Of a stretch of 64,000 bases of DNA, positions 43,350 to 51,893 are shown one piece after another (the first letter of the stretch is position 1; every line of letters starts with the position of its first letter). Where the stretch lies: contig NZ_AP022609.1 of the NCBI RefSeq assembly GCF_010729485.1, positions 3,596,001 through 3,660,000 of the forward strand, written 5' to 3'. Below the pieces are notes generated by a model, which was not told the DNA's origin, searched no databases, and saw nothing but the letters and a program-made list of their open reading frames with translations. A program made the translations under genes and the position numbers. This DNA is from Mycolicibacter hiberniae. GTDB lineage: Bacteria; Actinomycetota; Actinomycetes; Mycobacteriales; Mycobacteriaceae.

Positions 43350-44909
43350 GTGCAGGTCACCAGCGTCGGGCACGCCGGCTTCCGGATCGAGACCGCTGCC
43401 GGCAGCATCTTGTGCGACCCCTGGGTGAATCCGGCCTACTTCGGATCATGGTTCCCCTTCCCGGATAACTCTTCGCTCGACTGGGACGCCCTCGGCGACT
43501 GCGATTACCTCTATATCTCGCATCTGCACCACGATCACTTCGATCCGCGCCACCTGGCGGCCCACGTCAACAAGGACGCGGTGGTGCTGTTGCCCGATTA
43601 CCCGGTGCCCGACCTGCGCCGGGAGCTCGAAGCTCTGGGTTTTCACCGCTTCTTCGAGACGGCCGATTCGCAACGGCACACGGTGCACGGCCCCAGGGGC
43701 GACCTCGACGTGATGATCATCGCGCTGCGGGCCCCCGCCGACGGCCCGATCGGCGACTCGGGGCTGGTGGTCTCCGACGGGGTGACCACCGTGTTCAACA
43801 TGAACGATTCCCGCCCGATCGACCTGGATGTGCTCCAGGCCTTCGGCACCGTCGACGTGCACCTGCTGCAGTACTCCGGGGCGATCTGGTACCCGATGGT
43901 CTACGACATGCCGGCCCGGGCCAAGGAGGCGTTCGGGATCCAGAAGCGGCAGCGGCAGATGGACCGCGCCCGCCAATACGTCGCCCACGTCGGAGCCACC
44001 TGGGTGGTGCCCTCGGCGGGTCCGCCGTGCTTCCTGGACCCAGAGCTGCGCTATCTCAACGACGATCACGACGATCCGGCGAACATCTTTCCCGACGAGG
44101 TGGTGTTCCTCGATCAGTTGCGTCGCAACGGCCACGACGGCGGGTTGCTGATGATTCCCGGCAGTACCGCCAGCTTCACCGGTTCGCAGTTGGATTCGCT
44201 GACACACCCGTTGCCGCAGGCAGACGTCGAGGCGATCTTCACCACCGGCAAGGCGGACTACATCGCCGACTACGCGCAGCGGATGGCGCCGGCGCTGGCC
44301 GCCGAGAAGGCCTCCTGGGCGCCGGCTGCCGGTCCGGCAATGCTCGAACCGCTACGGGACCTGTTCGAGCCGATCATGGCGCGCAGCAACGAGATCTGCG
44401 ACGGCATCGGCTATCCGGTCGAGCTGGTGCTCGACGGCCCCGGGCACACCGAGACGGTGGTGCTGGACTTCCCCAAACGGATGGTGCGCGAGCCGATTCC
44501 GGGTGAGAAGTTCCGGTACGGCTTCGGCATTCCGCCCGAGCTGGTGCGCACCGTGCTGCGTGACGGCGAGCCGGACTGGGTCAACACCATCTTCTTGTCC
44601 ACGCGGTTCTCCGCGTGGCGGGTCGGCGGCTACAACGAGTACCTCTACACGTTCTTCAAGTGCCTGACCGAGGACCGCATCGTCTACGCCGAAGGCTGGT
44701 TCGGTGAAAGTCATGACGACTCGGCGACCATCACCTTGGGCGACTGGCAGATTCAGCGCCGCTGCCCGCACATGAAGGCCGATCTGTCGAAGGTGGGCGT
44801 GGTGGAGGGCGACATCTTGACCTGCAATCAGCACGGCTGGGAGTGGGACCTCAAATCGGGGCGCTGCCTGACCGCCAAGGGCCACGAACTGCGCTGCGAG
44901 AAACTGTGA
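43350..44909 (+). CDS. Metallo-beta-lactamase fold plus Rieske domain protein (Rv3818 homologue)
   Basis: 519 residues. N-terminal metallo-beta-lactamase fold of the UlaG-like class: GHAGFRIETAAGSILCDPW, then metal motif SHLHHDHFD (about residue 52) and TVFNMNDSRP. C-terminal Rieske 2Fe-2S domain in the last 60 residues: C-x-H in RRCPHMKAD and C-x2-H in LTCNQHGWEWD. This combination recalls CMP-N-acetylneuraminate hydroxylase, but substrate and partners are unknown. GTG 43350 follows GGGAGAAG. Overlaps the next gene by GTGA. Confidence 0.88.
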   Translation: MQVTSVGHAGFRIETAAGSILCDPWVNPAYFGSWFPFPDNSSLDWDALGDCDYLYISHLHHDHFDPRHLAAHVNKDAVVLLPDYPVPDLRRELEALGFHRFFETADSQRHTVHGPRGDLDVMIIALRAPADGPIGDSGLVVSDGVTTVFNMNDSRPIDLDVLQAFGTVDVHLLQYSGAIWYPMVYDMPARAKEAFGIQKRQRQMDRARQYVAHVGATWVVPSAGPPCFLDPELRYLNDDHDDPANIFPDEVVFLDQLRRNGHDGGLLMIPGSTASFTGSQLDSLTHPLPQADVEAIFTTGKADYIADYAQRMAPALAAEKASWAPAAGPAMLEPLRDLFEPIMARSNEICDGIGYPVELVLDGPGHTETVVLDFPKRMVREPIPGEKFRYGFGIPPELVRTVLRDGEPDWVNTIFLSTRFSAWRVGGYNEYLYTFFKCLTEDRIVYAEGWFGESHDDSATITLGDWQIQRRCPHMKADLSKVGVVEGDILTCNQHGWEWDLKSGRCLTAKGHELRCEKL

Positions 44910-45241
44910 GCGGCGACTCCTACGACGACGGCCTGGTGGCGCTGGATCGCCGGGCAATCACGTTGCGCCGCTACCACTTCCCTTCCGGAACCGCCAAGGT
45001 GATCCCGCTGTCGGCGATCCGCCGTTATCGCACCGAGCCACTGGGCATGTTCACCCACCGCTTCCGGATCTGGGGCAGTTCGGATCTGCGGCGCTGGCTG
45101 CCGCTGGACGTCCGACGGCCGGTGCGGTCCACGCTGATCACCCTGGATCTGCAGGGCGACCCGTGGCCCCGGCCGGCCTTCACGCCGGCGGACCCGGAGA
45201 AGTTCCTGGCGCTGCTCGACGAACTGCGCGCCGACCGCTAA
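44906..45241 (+). CDS. Small conserved protein (Rv3819 homologue)
   Basis: 111 residues, no signal peptide or membrane helix. Sequence is basic and beta-rich (RRAITLRRYHFPSGTAKVIPL, YRTEPLGMFTHRFRIWGS), resembling PH-like bacterial domains of unknown role. GTG 44906 overlaps the Rieske gene stop (GTGA), so the two are translated together and may work together. Function unknown. Confidence 0.8.
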   Translation: MSGDSYDDGLVALDRRAITLRRYHFPSGTAKVIPLSAIRRYRTEPLGMFTHRFRIWGSSDLRRWLPLDVRRPVRSTLITLDLQGDPWPRPAFTPADPEKFLALLDELRADR

Positions 45242-45311
45242 CTCGCCCAACGTGCGCTCAGCCCGAATTTCAGGGGGATTTTTCGCGCTGGTTACACGCT
45301 CGGCGTCCTGG

Positions 45312-46874
45312 TCAGCGGTCGGCCAGGACCTGATGGGCGGCGTTATAGCCCGGGATGAAGGTGATCCCGGGCCCGCCGTGACAGCCCGCGCTGCCCAGAT
45401 ACAGGCCCTGCACGGGTAACGGCTGTCCCAAGAACCCGGTGGGCCCGGGACGATTCGGGCCGATCTGGTCGGGGTTGAGCAGGCCGTGGCAGTAATCGCC
45501 GCCGGGGGCACCGAACATGGTGCCCATGTGGCGCGGCGTGAAGGTGGTGTGCCGGGTGATGCTGCGCTCGAAATTCGGCGCCAGCCGGGTGATCTTGTCG
45601 ATCACCCGTTGGCCCATTTCCGCTTTCATCTGGCCGTAGTTCCCGTTGCCCTCGATGGGGAACCACAGCGCGAAGGCCGACGCGGCGTGCTTGCCGGGCG
45701 GTGCCAGTTCCGGGTCGTGCAGTGACGGGATCTGCAACACCACAGTCGGGTCGGCCGGAACGACACCGCGACGGGCCTGCTCCCATTGCTGCTGCACCTC
45801 CTCGGGTGTGCAGAAGATGCCCAGCGAAGCCTGCATCGCGGGCTCGTTGAGCATCTCGTAGGGAGCGGCGAACTCCGGTGCCTCGTCCAGGGCGAAATGC
45901 ATCTGCAGATAACTGCCCCGGTGGTCGATTCCGGCGTAGCGGGCGCGGATGTCCTCAGGCACCGAAGCCGCGTCGAGCAGCCGGGTGACGGTGACGTCGG
46001 GGGCGACGGCCGATACCACCACCGGCGCGCTCACGGTGTCGCCGCGTTCGGTGCGCACGCCGCTGACCCGCGATCCGGATTCCTCGACCAGGATCTCGGC
46101 CACCGCGGTGCGCAGCCGCAGCTGTCCCCCCAGTGCGGTGAACGCCCCGCAGAGGTGTCCGGTAAGGGCCCCGATCCCCCCGCGCAGCTTCTTCATCAGG
46201 ACGGTGTTCTCGTCGGGCACCCCCAGGCCGAAGGCCAGGGCGGCGGCACTGCCGGGGGTGGCCGGTCCGCGGTAGAGGGTGTTGACCGCCAGCACGGTGA
46301 AGGAGCCGCGCAACGCCGCATGCTTCTCCCGGTCAGGCAGATACCGGTCCAGCACGTCGGTGACCGAGCCGAACAGCATGTCGTCGATGGCGGAGCGTTC
46401 GAATTCGTTTGCGGCGCAGGCATACATTTCGTCAAGCGACTTCGGCGGGCGGCCCGCCTCGAAACGGCCCAGCGCCCGGGTGGGGGCTTGGCTCCAGGCC
46501 AACAGGCCGGCCATGCCGTTGACCGCCTCGGCGCCGTGCACCTCACTGAGGTGGGTGAACATCTTCATCGGATCGGCGTATTGGATCAGCGGGGCGTCGC
46601 CGATGCCCCGCATTGCCACCGACATGACCTCGAGATCGACGGCGTCCAGACCGTCCAGGCCCAGCTCCGCACTGACCACGGCCGACGTCGGGAACTGCAC
46701 CGAGCCGGCGATCTCGAACCGGTAGCCGTCGAACAGCTCCACCGTCGACGCCATCCCCCCGGCGTAGCGCCCGGCCTCCAGGCACAGCGTGCGCAGTCCG
46801 GCGCGCTGCAGGATGACCGCCGCGGCCAGACCGTTATGCCCGGCCCCTATGACGATCGCGTCGTAATCGGTCAT
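45312..46874 (-). CDS. FAD-dependent phytoene-dehydrogenase-like oxidoreductase (Rv3829c homologue)
   Basis: 520 residues. Rossmann FAD motif IVIGAGHNGLAAAVILQRAG at the N-terminus, EAGRYAGGMAST, and a C-terminal FAD-binding segment LYLGSAGCHGGPGITFIPGYNAA as in CrtI/phytoene desaturase relatives. No carotenoid genes nearby, so the substrate is probably a different lipid or isoprenoid. The gene is preceded by a perfect 12-bp palindrome, and its neighbour on the same strand is a TetR regulator, as in Rv3829c-Rv3830c. Confidence 0.88.
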   Translation of the reverse strand: MTDYDAIVIGAGHNGLAAAVILQRAGLRTLCLEAGRYAGGMASTVELFDGYRFEIAGSVQFPTSAVVSAELGLDGLDAVDLEVMSVAMRGIGDAPLIQYADPMKMFTHLSEVHGAEAVNGMAGLLAWSQAPTRALGRFEAGRPPKSLDEMYACAANEFERSAIDDMLFGSVTDVLDRYLPDREKHAALRGSFTVLAVNTLYRGPATPGSAAALAFGLGVPDENTVLMKKLRGGIGALTGHLCGAFTALGGQLRLRTAVAEILVEESGSRVSGVRTERGDTVSAPVVVSAVAPDVTVTRLLDAASVPEDIRARYAGIDHRGSYLQMHFALDEAPEFAAPYEMLNEPAMQASLGIFCTPEEVQQQWEQARRGVVPADPTVVLQIPSLHDPELAPPGKHAASAFALWFPIEGNGNYGQMKAEMGQRVIDKITRLAPNFERSITRHTTFTPRHMGTMFGAPGGDYCHGLLNPDQIGPNRPGPTGFLGQPLPVQGLYLGSAGCHGGPGITFIPGYNAAHQVLADR

Positions 46875-46924
46875 CGATCCGCCCTTCCCGCTTTCCGGGA
46901 ACGCTGGCAGGCGGGCCTAGTTTT

Positions 46925-46936
46925 GTCAATATTGAC
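46925..46936. promoter_or_regulatory. Palindromic operator candidate upstream of the FAD oxidoreductase
   Basis: GTCAATATTGAC, a perfect 12-bp palindrome 51 bases before the oxidoreductase start and just after the TetR stop. A related half-site (TTTTGACAAAA, about 47619-47629) lies upstream of the TetR gene. Likely binding site of that regulator. Confidence 0.5.
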
Positions 46937-46940
46937 GTAA

Positions 46941-47573
46941 CTAGAGGTTGCGCAGCGAGTTCAGGGCCGCGCGGCACATCCGGGCCAGCTCGGCCAGTGA
47001 GCGGTCCTGCCCGAGCATCCAGACCTCCATCGCGGCGAACACGGCCGCCGCGATGCAGCGCGCGGTCACCGCCACCGGCAGCGGATCGCCTGCTTGCTGC
47101 GCCGGCCCGGGCCGCGCCTCGCCGTCGGCGGTCCGCGCCGCGCCGCCGGGTGCGGTGGCCCGCAGCCGCTCAGCCACGGCGTCTGCGAAGTCGGTCTCCA
47201 CCTGTCGCATGTGGCGCACGATGCGTTCCGGATCGAGCTCCTCGGCGCGCAGCGCGGCGATGCGCGTCACCGCTTCGACGTCATAGGGAAACGCGAAGAT
47301 CGCCGCCTGGACCGACTCGATCATCGGCTCACCCGGCGGGCGCGCGGCCAGGGCGCTGCGAAACCACTGCAGCCCGGCGTCGTAGTCGGCGAACAGAAGG
47401 TCGTGCTTGGAGGTGAAGTGCCGATAAAACGTTCGCAGCGACACGCCGGCGTCGGCGGCGATCTGTTCGGCGCAGGTGTCCTCGACGCCTTGGGCCAAAA
47501 AGCGCACGAGCGCGGCCTGGCGCAACGCTTCACGGGTGCGTTCGCTGCGCGCAGTCTGGGGCGCTCGGGGCAT
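46941..47573 (-). CDS. TetR-family regulator (Rv3830c homologue)
   Basis: 210 residues. Helix-turn-helix CAEQIAADAGVSLRTFYRHF around residues 38-57 with the usual preceding TREALRQAALVRFLAQG. The C-terminal ligand domain is helical, with MRQVETDFADAVAERLRA. Start ATG 47573 gives MPRAPQTARSERTRE; TACGTT lies seven bases upstream on the minus strand with no ribosome site, suggesting a leaderless start. Probably controls the oxidoreductase directly downstream and itself. Ligand unknown. Confidence 0.88.
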   Translation of the reverse strand: MPRAPQTARSERTREALRQAALVRFLAQGVEDTCAEQIAADAGVSLRTFYRHFTSKHDLLFADYDAGLQWFRSALAARPPGEPMIESVQAAIFAFPYDVEAVTRIAALRAEELDPERIVRHMRQVETDFADAVAERLRATAPGGAARTADGEARPGPAQQAGDPLPVAVTARCIAAAVFAAMEVWMLGQDRSLAELARMCRAALNSLRNL

Positions 47574-47658
47574 GCGGGTAAACGTACCGCAGCGCGCCAC
47601 GGCCGCCGGTAACGGCAATTTTGACAAAACTGAGCGCGGGCGGTGAGAGACTGCCCGC

Positions 47659-48195
47659 ATGATCTCGCTCATCGTGCATGCGGTCCTCGGCCTGGCGACC
47701 ATCTGGTGGATCGTGTCTTCCAACCGGTCCGTTTTTGCGAAACCGTCTGGCGGCGAACTCTTCTCGCCGCTGGAGATGGTGTTCTACGCGGTCGGAATCG
47801 CCCCGATCGTGCTGGGGTGGTACTTCAACATCCGGTTCGTCAACGAGTACGCGCACGGGCCCAACCACAATCCGATCTGGGGACCGGGCAGTTGGACGCA
47901 CTACATCCAGCTGATGTACACCAATCCAGCGGCCGGATCGGCCAGCCAGGACTACACGATCATCAATGTCGTTCTGCTGCCGCTGTTCACCATCGTCGAC
48001 GGCTACCGCCGCGGGCTGCGGCGGCCGTGGCTCTACTTCGTTTCGAGCCTGTTCACCAGTTGCGCGTTCGCCTATGCCTTCTACTTCGCCACCATCCAGC
48101 GCCAGCACCGGCACGCCAAGGCCGCGGCGTCGCGCGCGACGAATCCGGTTACCGCTCAGCGACCGGGCGGCTCCAGCACGTCCACCCCGACGTAG
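47659..48195 (+). CDS. Four-to-five helix membrane protein of the DUF2834 type
   Basis: 178 residues. Hydrophobic helices at about 3-20, 36-58, 98-118 and 125-150, with conserved-looking loop [18 protein letters not shown] and [22 protein letters not shown]. It resembles small DUF2834 membrane proteins; in M. tuberculosis Rv3831 is found at the corresponding place, but I cannot confirm orthology. Divergent from the TetR gene; its last 40 bases overlap the 3' end of serS on the opposite strand. Confidence 0.7.
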   Translation: MISLIVHAVLGLATIWWIVSSNRSVFAKPSGGELFSPLEMVFYAVGIAPIVLGWYFNIRFVNEYAHGPNHNPIWGPGSWTHYIQLMYTNPAAGSASQDYTIINVVLLPLFTIVDGYRRGLRRPWLYFVSSLFTSCAFAYAFYFATIQRQHRHAKAAASRATNPVTAQRPGGSSTSTPT

Positions 48196-49418
48196 GGCAC
48201 CAGTGCCTGCGGGACCCGCACGCTGCCGTCGGGCTGCTGGTGGTTCTCCAGGATCGCCACCAGCCACCGGGTGGTGGCCAGCGTGCCGTTGAGCGTGGCG
48301 GCGGTCTGCGGCTTGCCGTTCTCGTCGCGGTAGCGGGTTGCCAGCCTGCGGGCCTGGAAGGTGGTGCAGTTCGAGGTGGACGTCAGCTCCCGGTAGGTGC
48401 CCTGCGAGGGCACCCACGCCTCACAGTCGAACTTGCGGGCGGCCGAGGATCCCAAATCTCCTGCGGCCACATCGATCACCCGGTAGGGCACTTCGATGCG
48501 GGCCAGCATCTCGCGCTGCCAGCCGAGCAGCCGTTCATGCTCGGCTTCGGCGTCTTCGGGTCGGCAGTAGACGAAGCCCTCCACCTTGTCGAACTGGTGC
48601 ACCCGAATGATGCCCCGGGTGTCCTTGCCGTAGCTGCCGGCTTCCCGCCGGAAACACGACGACCACCCGGCGTAGCGCAACGGCCCGCCGGACAGATCCA
48701 GAATCTCGTCGGAGTGATAGCCGGCCAGCGGCACCTCGGAGGTGCCCACCAGGTAGAGGTCGTCGGCCTCCAGCCGATACACCTCGTCGGCGTGGGCGCC
48801 CAGGAAGCCGGTGCCCGACATGACCTCCGGGCGGACCAGGGCCGGAGTGATCATCGGGGTGAACCCGTTGTCGACCGCCACGCGCACGGCCAGCTGCAAC
48901 AGGCCCAGCTGCAACAGGGCGCCGCGGCCGGTGAGGAAGTAGAAGCGCGAGCCGGAGACCTTGGCTCCGCGACCCATGTCGATCAGGCCCAGCGCCTCGC
49001 CCAGCTCGAGGTGGTCACGCGGGCGCTCGATGGCCGGGGGCTCGCCGACGGTGTCGATCACGGCGAAGTCGTCCTCACCGCCCGGGGGCACTCCGTCGAT
49101 CACGACGTTGGCGATCGCCATGTGCGCGGCGGTGAGGGCCGCTTCGGCTTCGCCTTGGGCTGCTTCGGCAGCCTTGACCTGCTCAGCGAGTTCCTTGGCC
49201 CGGGCCAGCAGGGCGGGGCGTTCCTCAGCGGACGCGGCCCCCACGGAGCGGCTGGCCGTCTTCTGTTCGGCACGCAACGCATCGGCCGACGCGATGGCGG
49301 CGCGTCGTGCGGAGTCGGCGGCCAGCAGGGCGTCCACCAGGGCCGGGTCCTCGCCGCGAGCCACCTGAGAGCGTCGGACACGGTCGGGGTCTTCACGCAG
49401 CAGCTTCAGGTCGATCAC
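48156..49418 (-). CDS. serS: Seryl-tRNA synthetase
   Basis: 420 residues. Charges tRNA-Ser. N-terminal two-helix coiled-coil arm (residues about 28-100, [19 protein letters not shown] and further), then class II core with motif 1 ([15 protein letters not shown]), motif 2 [13 protein letters not shown] plus [14 protein letters not shown], and motif 3 [22 protein letters not shown] 49418 has TAGGGT six bases upstream on the minus strand, pointing to leaderless transcription. Full length. Confidence 0.97.
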   Translation of the reverse strand: MIDLKLLREDPDRVRRSQVARGEDPALVDALLAADSARRAAIASADALRAEQKTASRSVGAASAEERPALLARAKELAEQVKAAEAAQGEAEAALTAAHMAIANVVIDGVPPGGEDDFAVIDTVGEPPAIERPRDHLELGEALGLIDMGRGAKVSGSRFYFLTGRGALLQLGLLQLAVRVAVDNGFTPMITPALVRPEVMSGTGFLGAHADEVYRLEADDLYLVGTSEVPLAGYHSDEILDLSGGPLRYAGWSSCFRREAGSYGKDTRGIIRVHQFDKVEGFVYCRPEDAEAEHERLLGWQREMLARIEVPYRVIDVAAGDLGSSAARKFDCEAWVPSQGTYRELTSTSNCTTFQARRLATRYRDENGKPQTAATLNGTLATTRWLVAILENHQQPDGSVRVPQALVPYVGVDVLEPPGR

Positions 49419-49501
49419 GGCAAAACCCTACAACCACAGCTGGTGGCATCACTTTCGCATCATTTGTCACGCCGCCGCGGCTGCCTGTCAGAATGGACGC
49501 G

Positions 49502-50611
49502 ATGTCACAGGCAGTCGACCAGGAGAGTCCCCCCGCCAAGCGGGGACCTTGGCGACGGGTGCTTCCGGCCACCGCGACCCGGCGCGCCCTGCTGTTGACC
49601 GCCCTGGGCGGGCTGCTGATCGCCGGTTTCGTCACCGTTGTCCCGGTGTTGGGCGAGGGCAGCGGCGGGTTGCTGGGCCGTCTGAATGCGCAGCCGGCGC
49701 CCGGAACGGGGGGCAAAGGGACCGGCCCCGCCTTGGGCCTGGGCACGGTCAAGGGCAACGAGGCGATCGATCGCGCAGTTGCCGGTGACTGCCTGAACTG
49801 GCCGGAGGACGACCTGGACGCGGCGACGATCGTCAGCTGCGCCGAGGAACACAAGTTCGAGGTGGCCGGGCCCGTGGACATGAAGATGTTCCCGGGCTCG
49901 GAGTACGGCCCGGACGCACCACCGCCGTCGATGGCCCGTATCGAGCAGATCACCCAGGAACAGTGCGAGTCCTCGGTGCGCCGGTACCTGGGCGTCAAGT
50001 TCGACCCGCACAGCAAGTTCGTCGCCAGCATGCTGTGGGCCGGCGAGCGGGCGTGGCGGCAGCACGGTGAGCGACGCATGCTGTGCGGCCTGCAGCTGCC
50101 CGGCGTGGGTGGGCGGCAGACCGCGTTCGTCGGCAAGGTGGCCGACATCAACCAGTCGAAGGTGTGGCCGCCGGGCACCTGCCTGGGTATCGATCCGGCC
50201 ACCAACCAGCCCAACGACGTTCCCGTCGACTGCGCGGCGCCGCATACCAAGGAGGTCACCGGCACGGTCAACCTGGCCGAACGGTTCCCCGACGCCCTGC
50301 CGTCCGAGCCCGAGCAGGATGCGTTCATCAAAGAGGCCTGCACCCGGCTCACCGACGCCTACCTGGACCCGGTCCAGCTGCGCGACACGACGCTGACGCT
50401 GACTTATGCCACCGTCTCGCTGCCCAGCTGGGCGGCGGGCAGCCGCGAGGTGGCCTGCAGCCTCGGGGCCACGTTGGGTAACGGGGGCTGGGCCGCGCTG
50501 ATCAACAGTGCCCGCGGCCCGCTGCTGATCAACGGTCAGCCGCCGGTCCCGCCGCCGTCCATCCCCGCGGAGCGGCTGAACCAACTGCCCGCCGGTAGCC
50601 AGCCGCGGTGA
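49502..50611 (+). CDS. Membrane protein with septum-formation domain (Rv3835 homologue)
   Basis: 369 residues. Short cytosolic tail, one transmembrane helix (about 30-50, ALLLTALGGLLIAGFVTVV), then an extracytoplasmic part with two related halves, each having a GDCLNW or GTCLGID start, a cysteine in VSCAEEHKFEV or VDCAAPHTKEV and a later cysteine, as in the Septum_form family. Cysteine pairs are probably disulfides. Start ATG 49502; ATG 49493 is in frame too. GTGA overlap with the following zincin gene indicates an operon. Role in division is only inferred from the domain name. Confidence 0.85.
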   Translation: MSQAVDQESPPAKRGPWRRVLPATATRRALLLTALGGLLIAGFVTVVPVLGEGSGGLLGRLNAQPAPGTGGKGTGPALGLGTVKGNEAIDRAVAGDCLNWPEDDLDAATIVSCAEEHKFEVAGPVDMKMFPGSEYGPDAPPPSMARIEQITQEQCESSVRRYLGVKFDPHSKFVASMLWAGERAWRQHGERRMLCGLQLPGVGGRQTAFVGKVADINQSKVWPPGTCLGIDPATNQPNDVPVDCAAPHTKEVTGTVNLAERFPDALPSEPEQDAFIKEACTRLTDAYLDPVQLRDTTLTLTYATVSLPSWAAGSREVACSLGATLGNGGWAALINSARGPLLINGQPPVPPPSIPAERLNQLPAGSQPR

Positions 50612-50958
50612 GTGTCCAGATGGACCCGGGCCGGTTCGACGATCTGGTCGCCGACGCGCTGGACCTGATCCCTGCGCCGCTGGCCAATGCCTTCGACAAC
50701 GTCGTGATCCTGGTGGAGGACCGCAATCCCGAGGAGCCCGACCTGCTGGGACTCTACGAAGGGATCGCACTGACCGAGCGCGATTCGAGCTACGCCGGCT
50801 CGCTGCCCGACACCATCACCATCTACCGCGACGCGCTGTTGGAGATGTGCGAATCCGAGGAGGAGGTCGTCGACGAAGTCCGGATCACGGTGATCCACGA
50901 GATCGCTCATCACTTCGGCATCGACGACGACCGGCTGCACCAGCTCGGCTGGAGCTGA
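50608..50958 (+). CDS. Small zincin-type metallopeptidase (Rv3836 homologue)
   Basis: 116 residues, the size of the minimal zincin family (DUF1025). Catalytic site VIHEIAHHFGIDDDRL: HExxH glutamate and histidines followed by the third ligand Asp. No signal peptide, so cytosolic. GTG 50608 overlaps the stop of the septum-domain gene. Peptidase activity plausible, substrate unknown. Confidence 0.9.
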   Translation: MSVQMDPGRFDDLVADALDLIPAPLANAFDNVVILVEDRNPEEPDLLGLYEGIALTERDSSYAGSLPDTITIYRDALLEMCESEEEVVDEVRITVIHEIAHHFGIDDDRLHQLGWS

Positions 50959-51012
50959 TGCCGCTCGGCGCGCCGGTTCGGTGTTGTCGGCGCCCAGTGC
51001 TAAGAACGATCC

Positions 51013-51201
51013 ATGGATGACCACTGCCGAGACTGCCGGGCAGGGCTGGAGCACTGCCACGGCTCACTCATCCACCATCTGCACCAGGCGGCGGAGTGCA
51101 CCGAGGACGGGTGCCCGGGTGAGGTGCTGCCCCACGCGCTCGCCCTGGACTGCGAGGCGGTCGGATGCCGCTGCGCTCAGGTGCACGCGCTGGCGGTCTA
51201 G
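51013..51201 (+). CDS. Cys/His-rich small protein
   Basis: 62 residues with seven cysteines and seven histidines (DDHCRDCRAGLEHCHGS, CTEDGCPG, CEAVGCRC). Pairs CxxC and CxC suggest metal binding, most likely zinc. Codon use is GC-rich at third positions as in real genes. It converges on the phosphoglycerate-mutase-like gene with two bases between the stops. I believe similar short proteins occur in other mycobacteria, but function is unknown. Confidence 0.65.
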   Translation: MDDHCRDCRAGLEHCHGSLIHHLHQAAECTEDGCPGEVLPHALALDCEAVGCRCAQVHALAV

Positions 51202-51203
51202 CT

Positions 51204-51893
51204 CTAGCCCATCGGATCGGTGTCGGAACGCAACGCGTCGCCCACCGGGTCGGCGCCGGGCTCGGGGTAGAACGGCGGCGTCAGCGATCCCCACTGCACG
51301 CAGCTCCAGCGGCCGTCGGTGATCGGCGCCAGCACCACGGCGGTGGCGTTGTCCAGGTGATGATCCAGGGCGAAGGAGCCGTCCACGCCGGCGAGCGTGG
51401 CCGCGGCCAGCCGGATCGCCGCGCCGTGGCTGACCACCACGATGTCGCCGGTCCAGTCGTCATCGTCGAGGTAACGCCTGCGCAGGTCGGTCACCACCGG
51501 CAGGTAGCGGTCGAGAACCTGCTCGGCCGACTCGCCACCGGGCAACGCGATGTCCGGCTCGCCGGAGTGCCAGCGCTGGTAGATCGCGTTGAACTCGGCG
51601 ATCGCCTGATCGTCACTGCGGTTCTCCAGGACGCCGGCCTGAACCTCGTGGATGCCTTCGACGACGCGGGCCGTCACGCCCAGCCGGCCACTGATCTCGG
51701 CGGCGGTCTGCACCGCGCGGGTCGCCACCGAATGGGCCACCAGCATCGGGCGGTGCACACCTTGAGCCGCGAACCCCCTGGCCTGGTCGCGGCCCAGCGG
51801 GGTGAGCTCGGAACCGGGCGGGCGGGTGTCCAGGCGGCGGTCCACGTTGCCATAGGACTGGCCGTGCCGTAACAGCACCAATCGCCCGCTCAT
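51204..51893 (-). CDS. Phosphoglycerate-mutase-like histidine phosphatase (Rv3837c homologue)
   Basis: 229 residues. Histidine phosphatase: N-terminal LVLLRHGQSYGNVDRR with the phospho-accepting histidine, arginine in HSVATRAVQTA, glutamate in GIHEVQAGVLENR and second catalytic histidine in VVVSHGAAIRLA. Branch is the broad-specificity phosphatase type rather than glycolytic mutase. ATG 51893 overlaps the pheA stop (ATGA). A longer frame through to 52778 lies within pheA and is not supported. Substrate unknown. Confidence 0.9.
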   Translation of the reverse strand: MSGRLVLLRHGQSYGNVDRRLDTRPPGSELTPLGRDQARGFAAQGVHRPMLVAHSVATRAVQTAAEISGRLGVTARVVEGIHEVQAGVLENRSDDQAIAEFNAIYQRWHSGEPDIALPGGESAEQVLDRYLPVVTDLRRRYLDDDDWTGDIVVVSHGAAIRLAAATLAGVDGSFALDHHLDNATAVVLAPITDGRWSCVQWGSLTPPFYPEPGADPVGDALRSDTDPMG

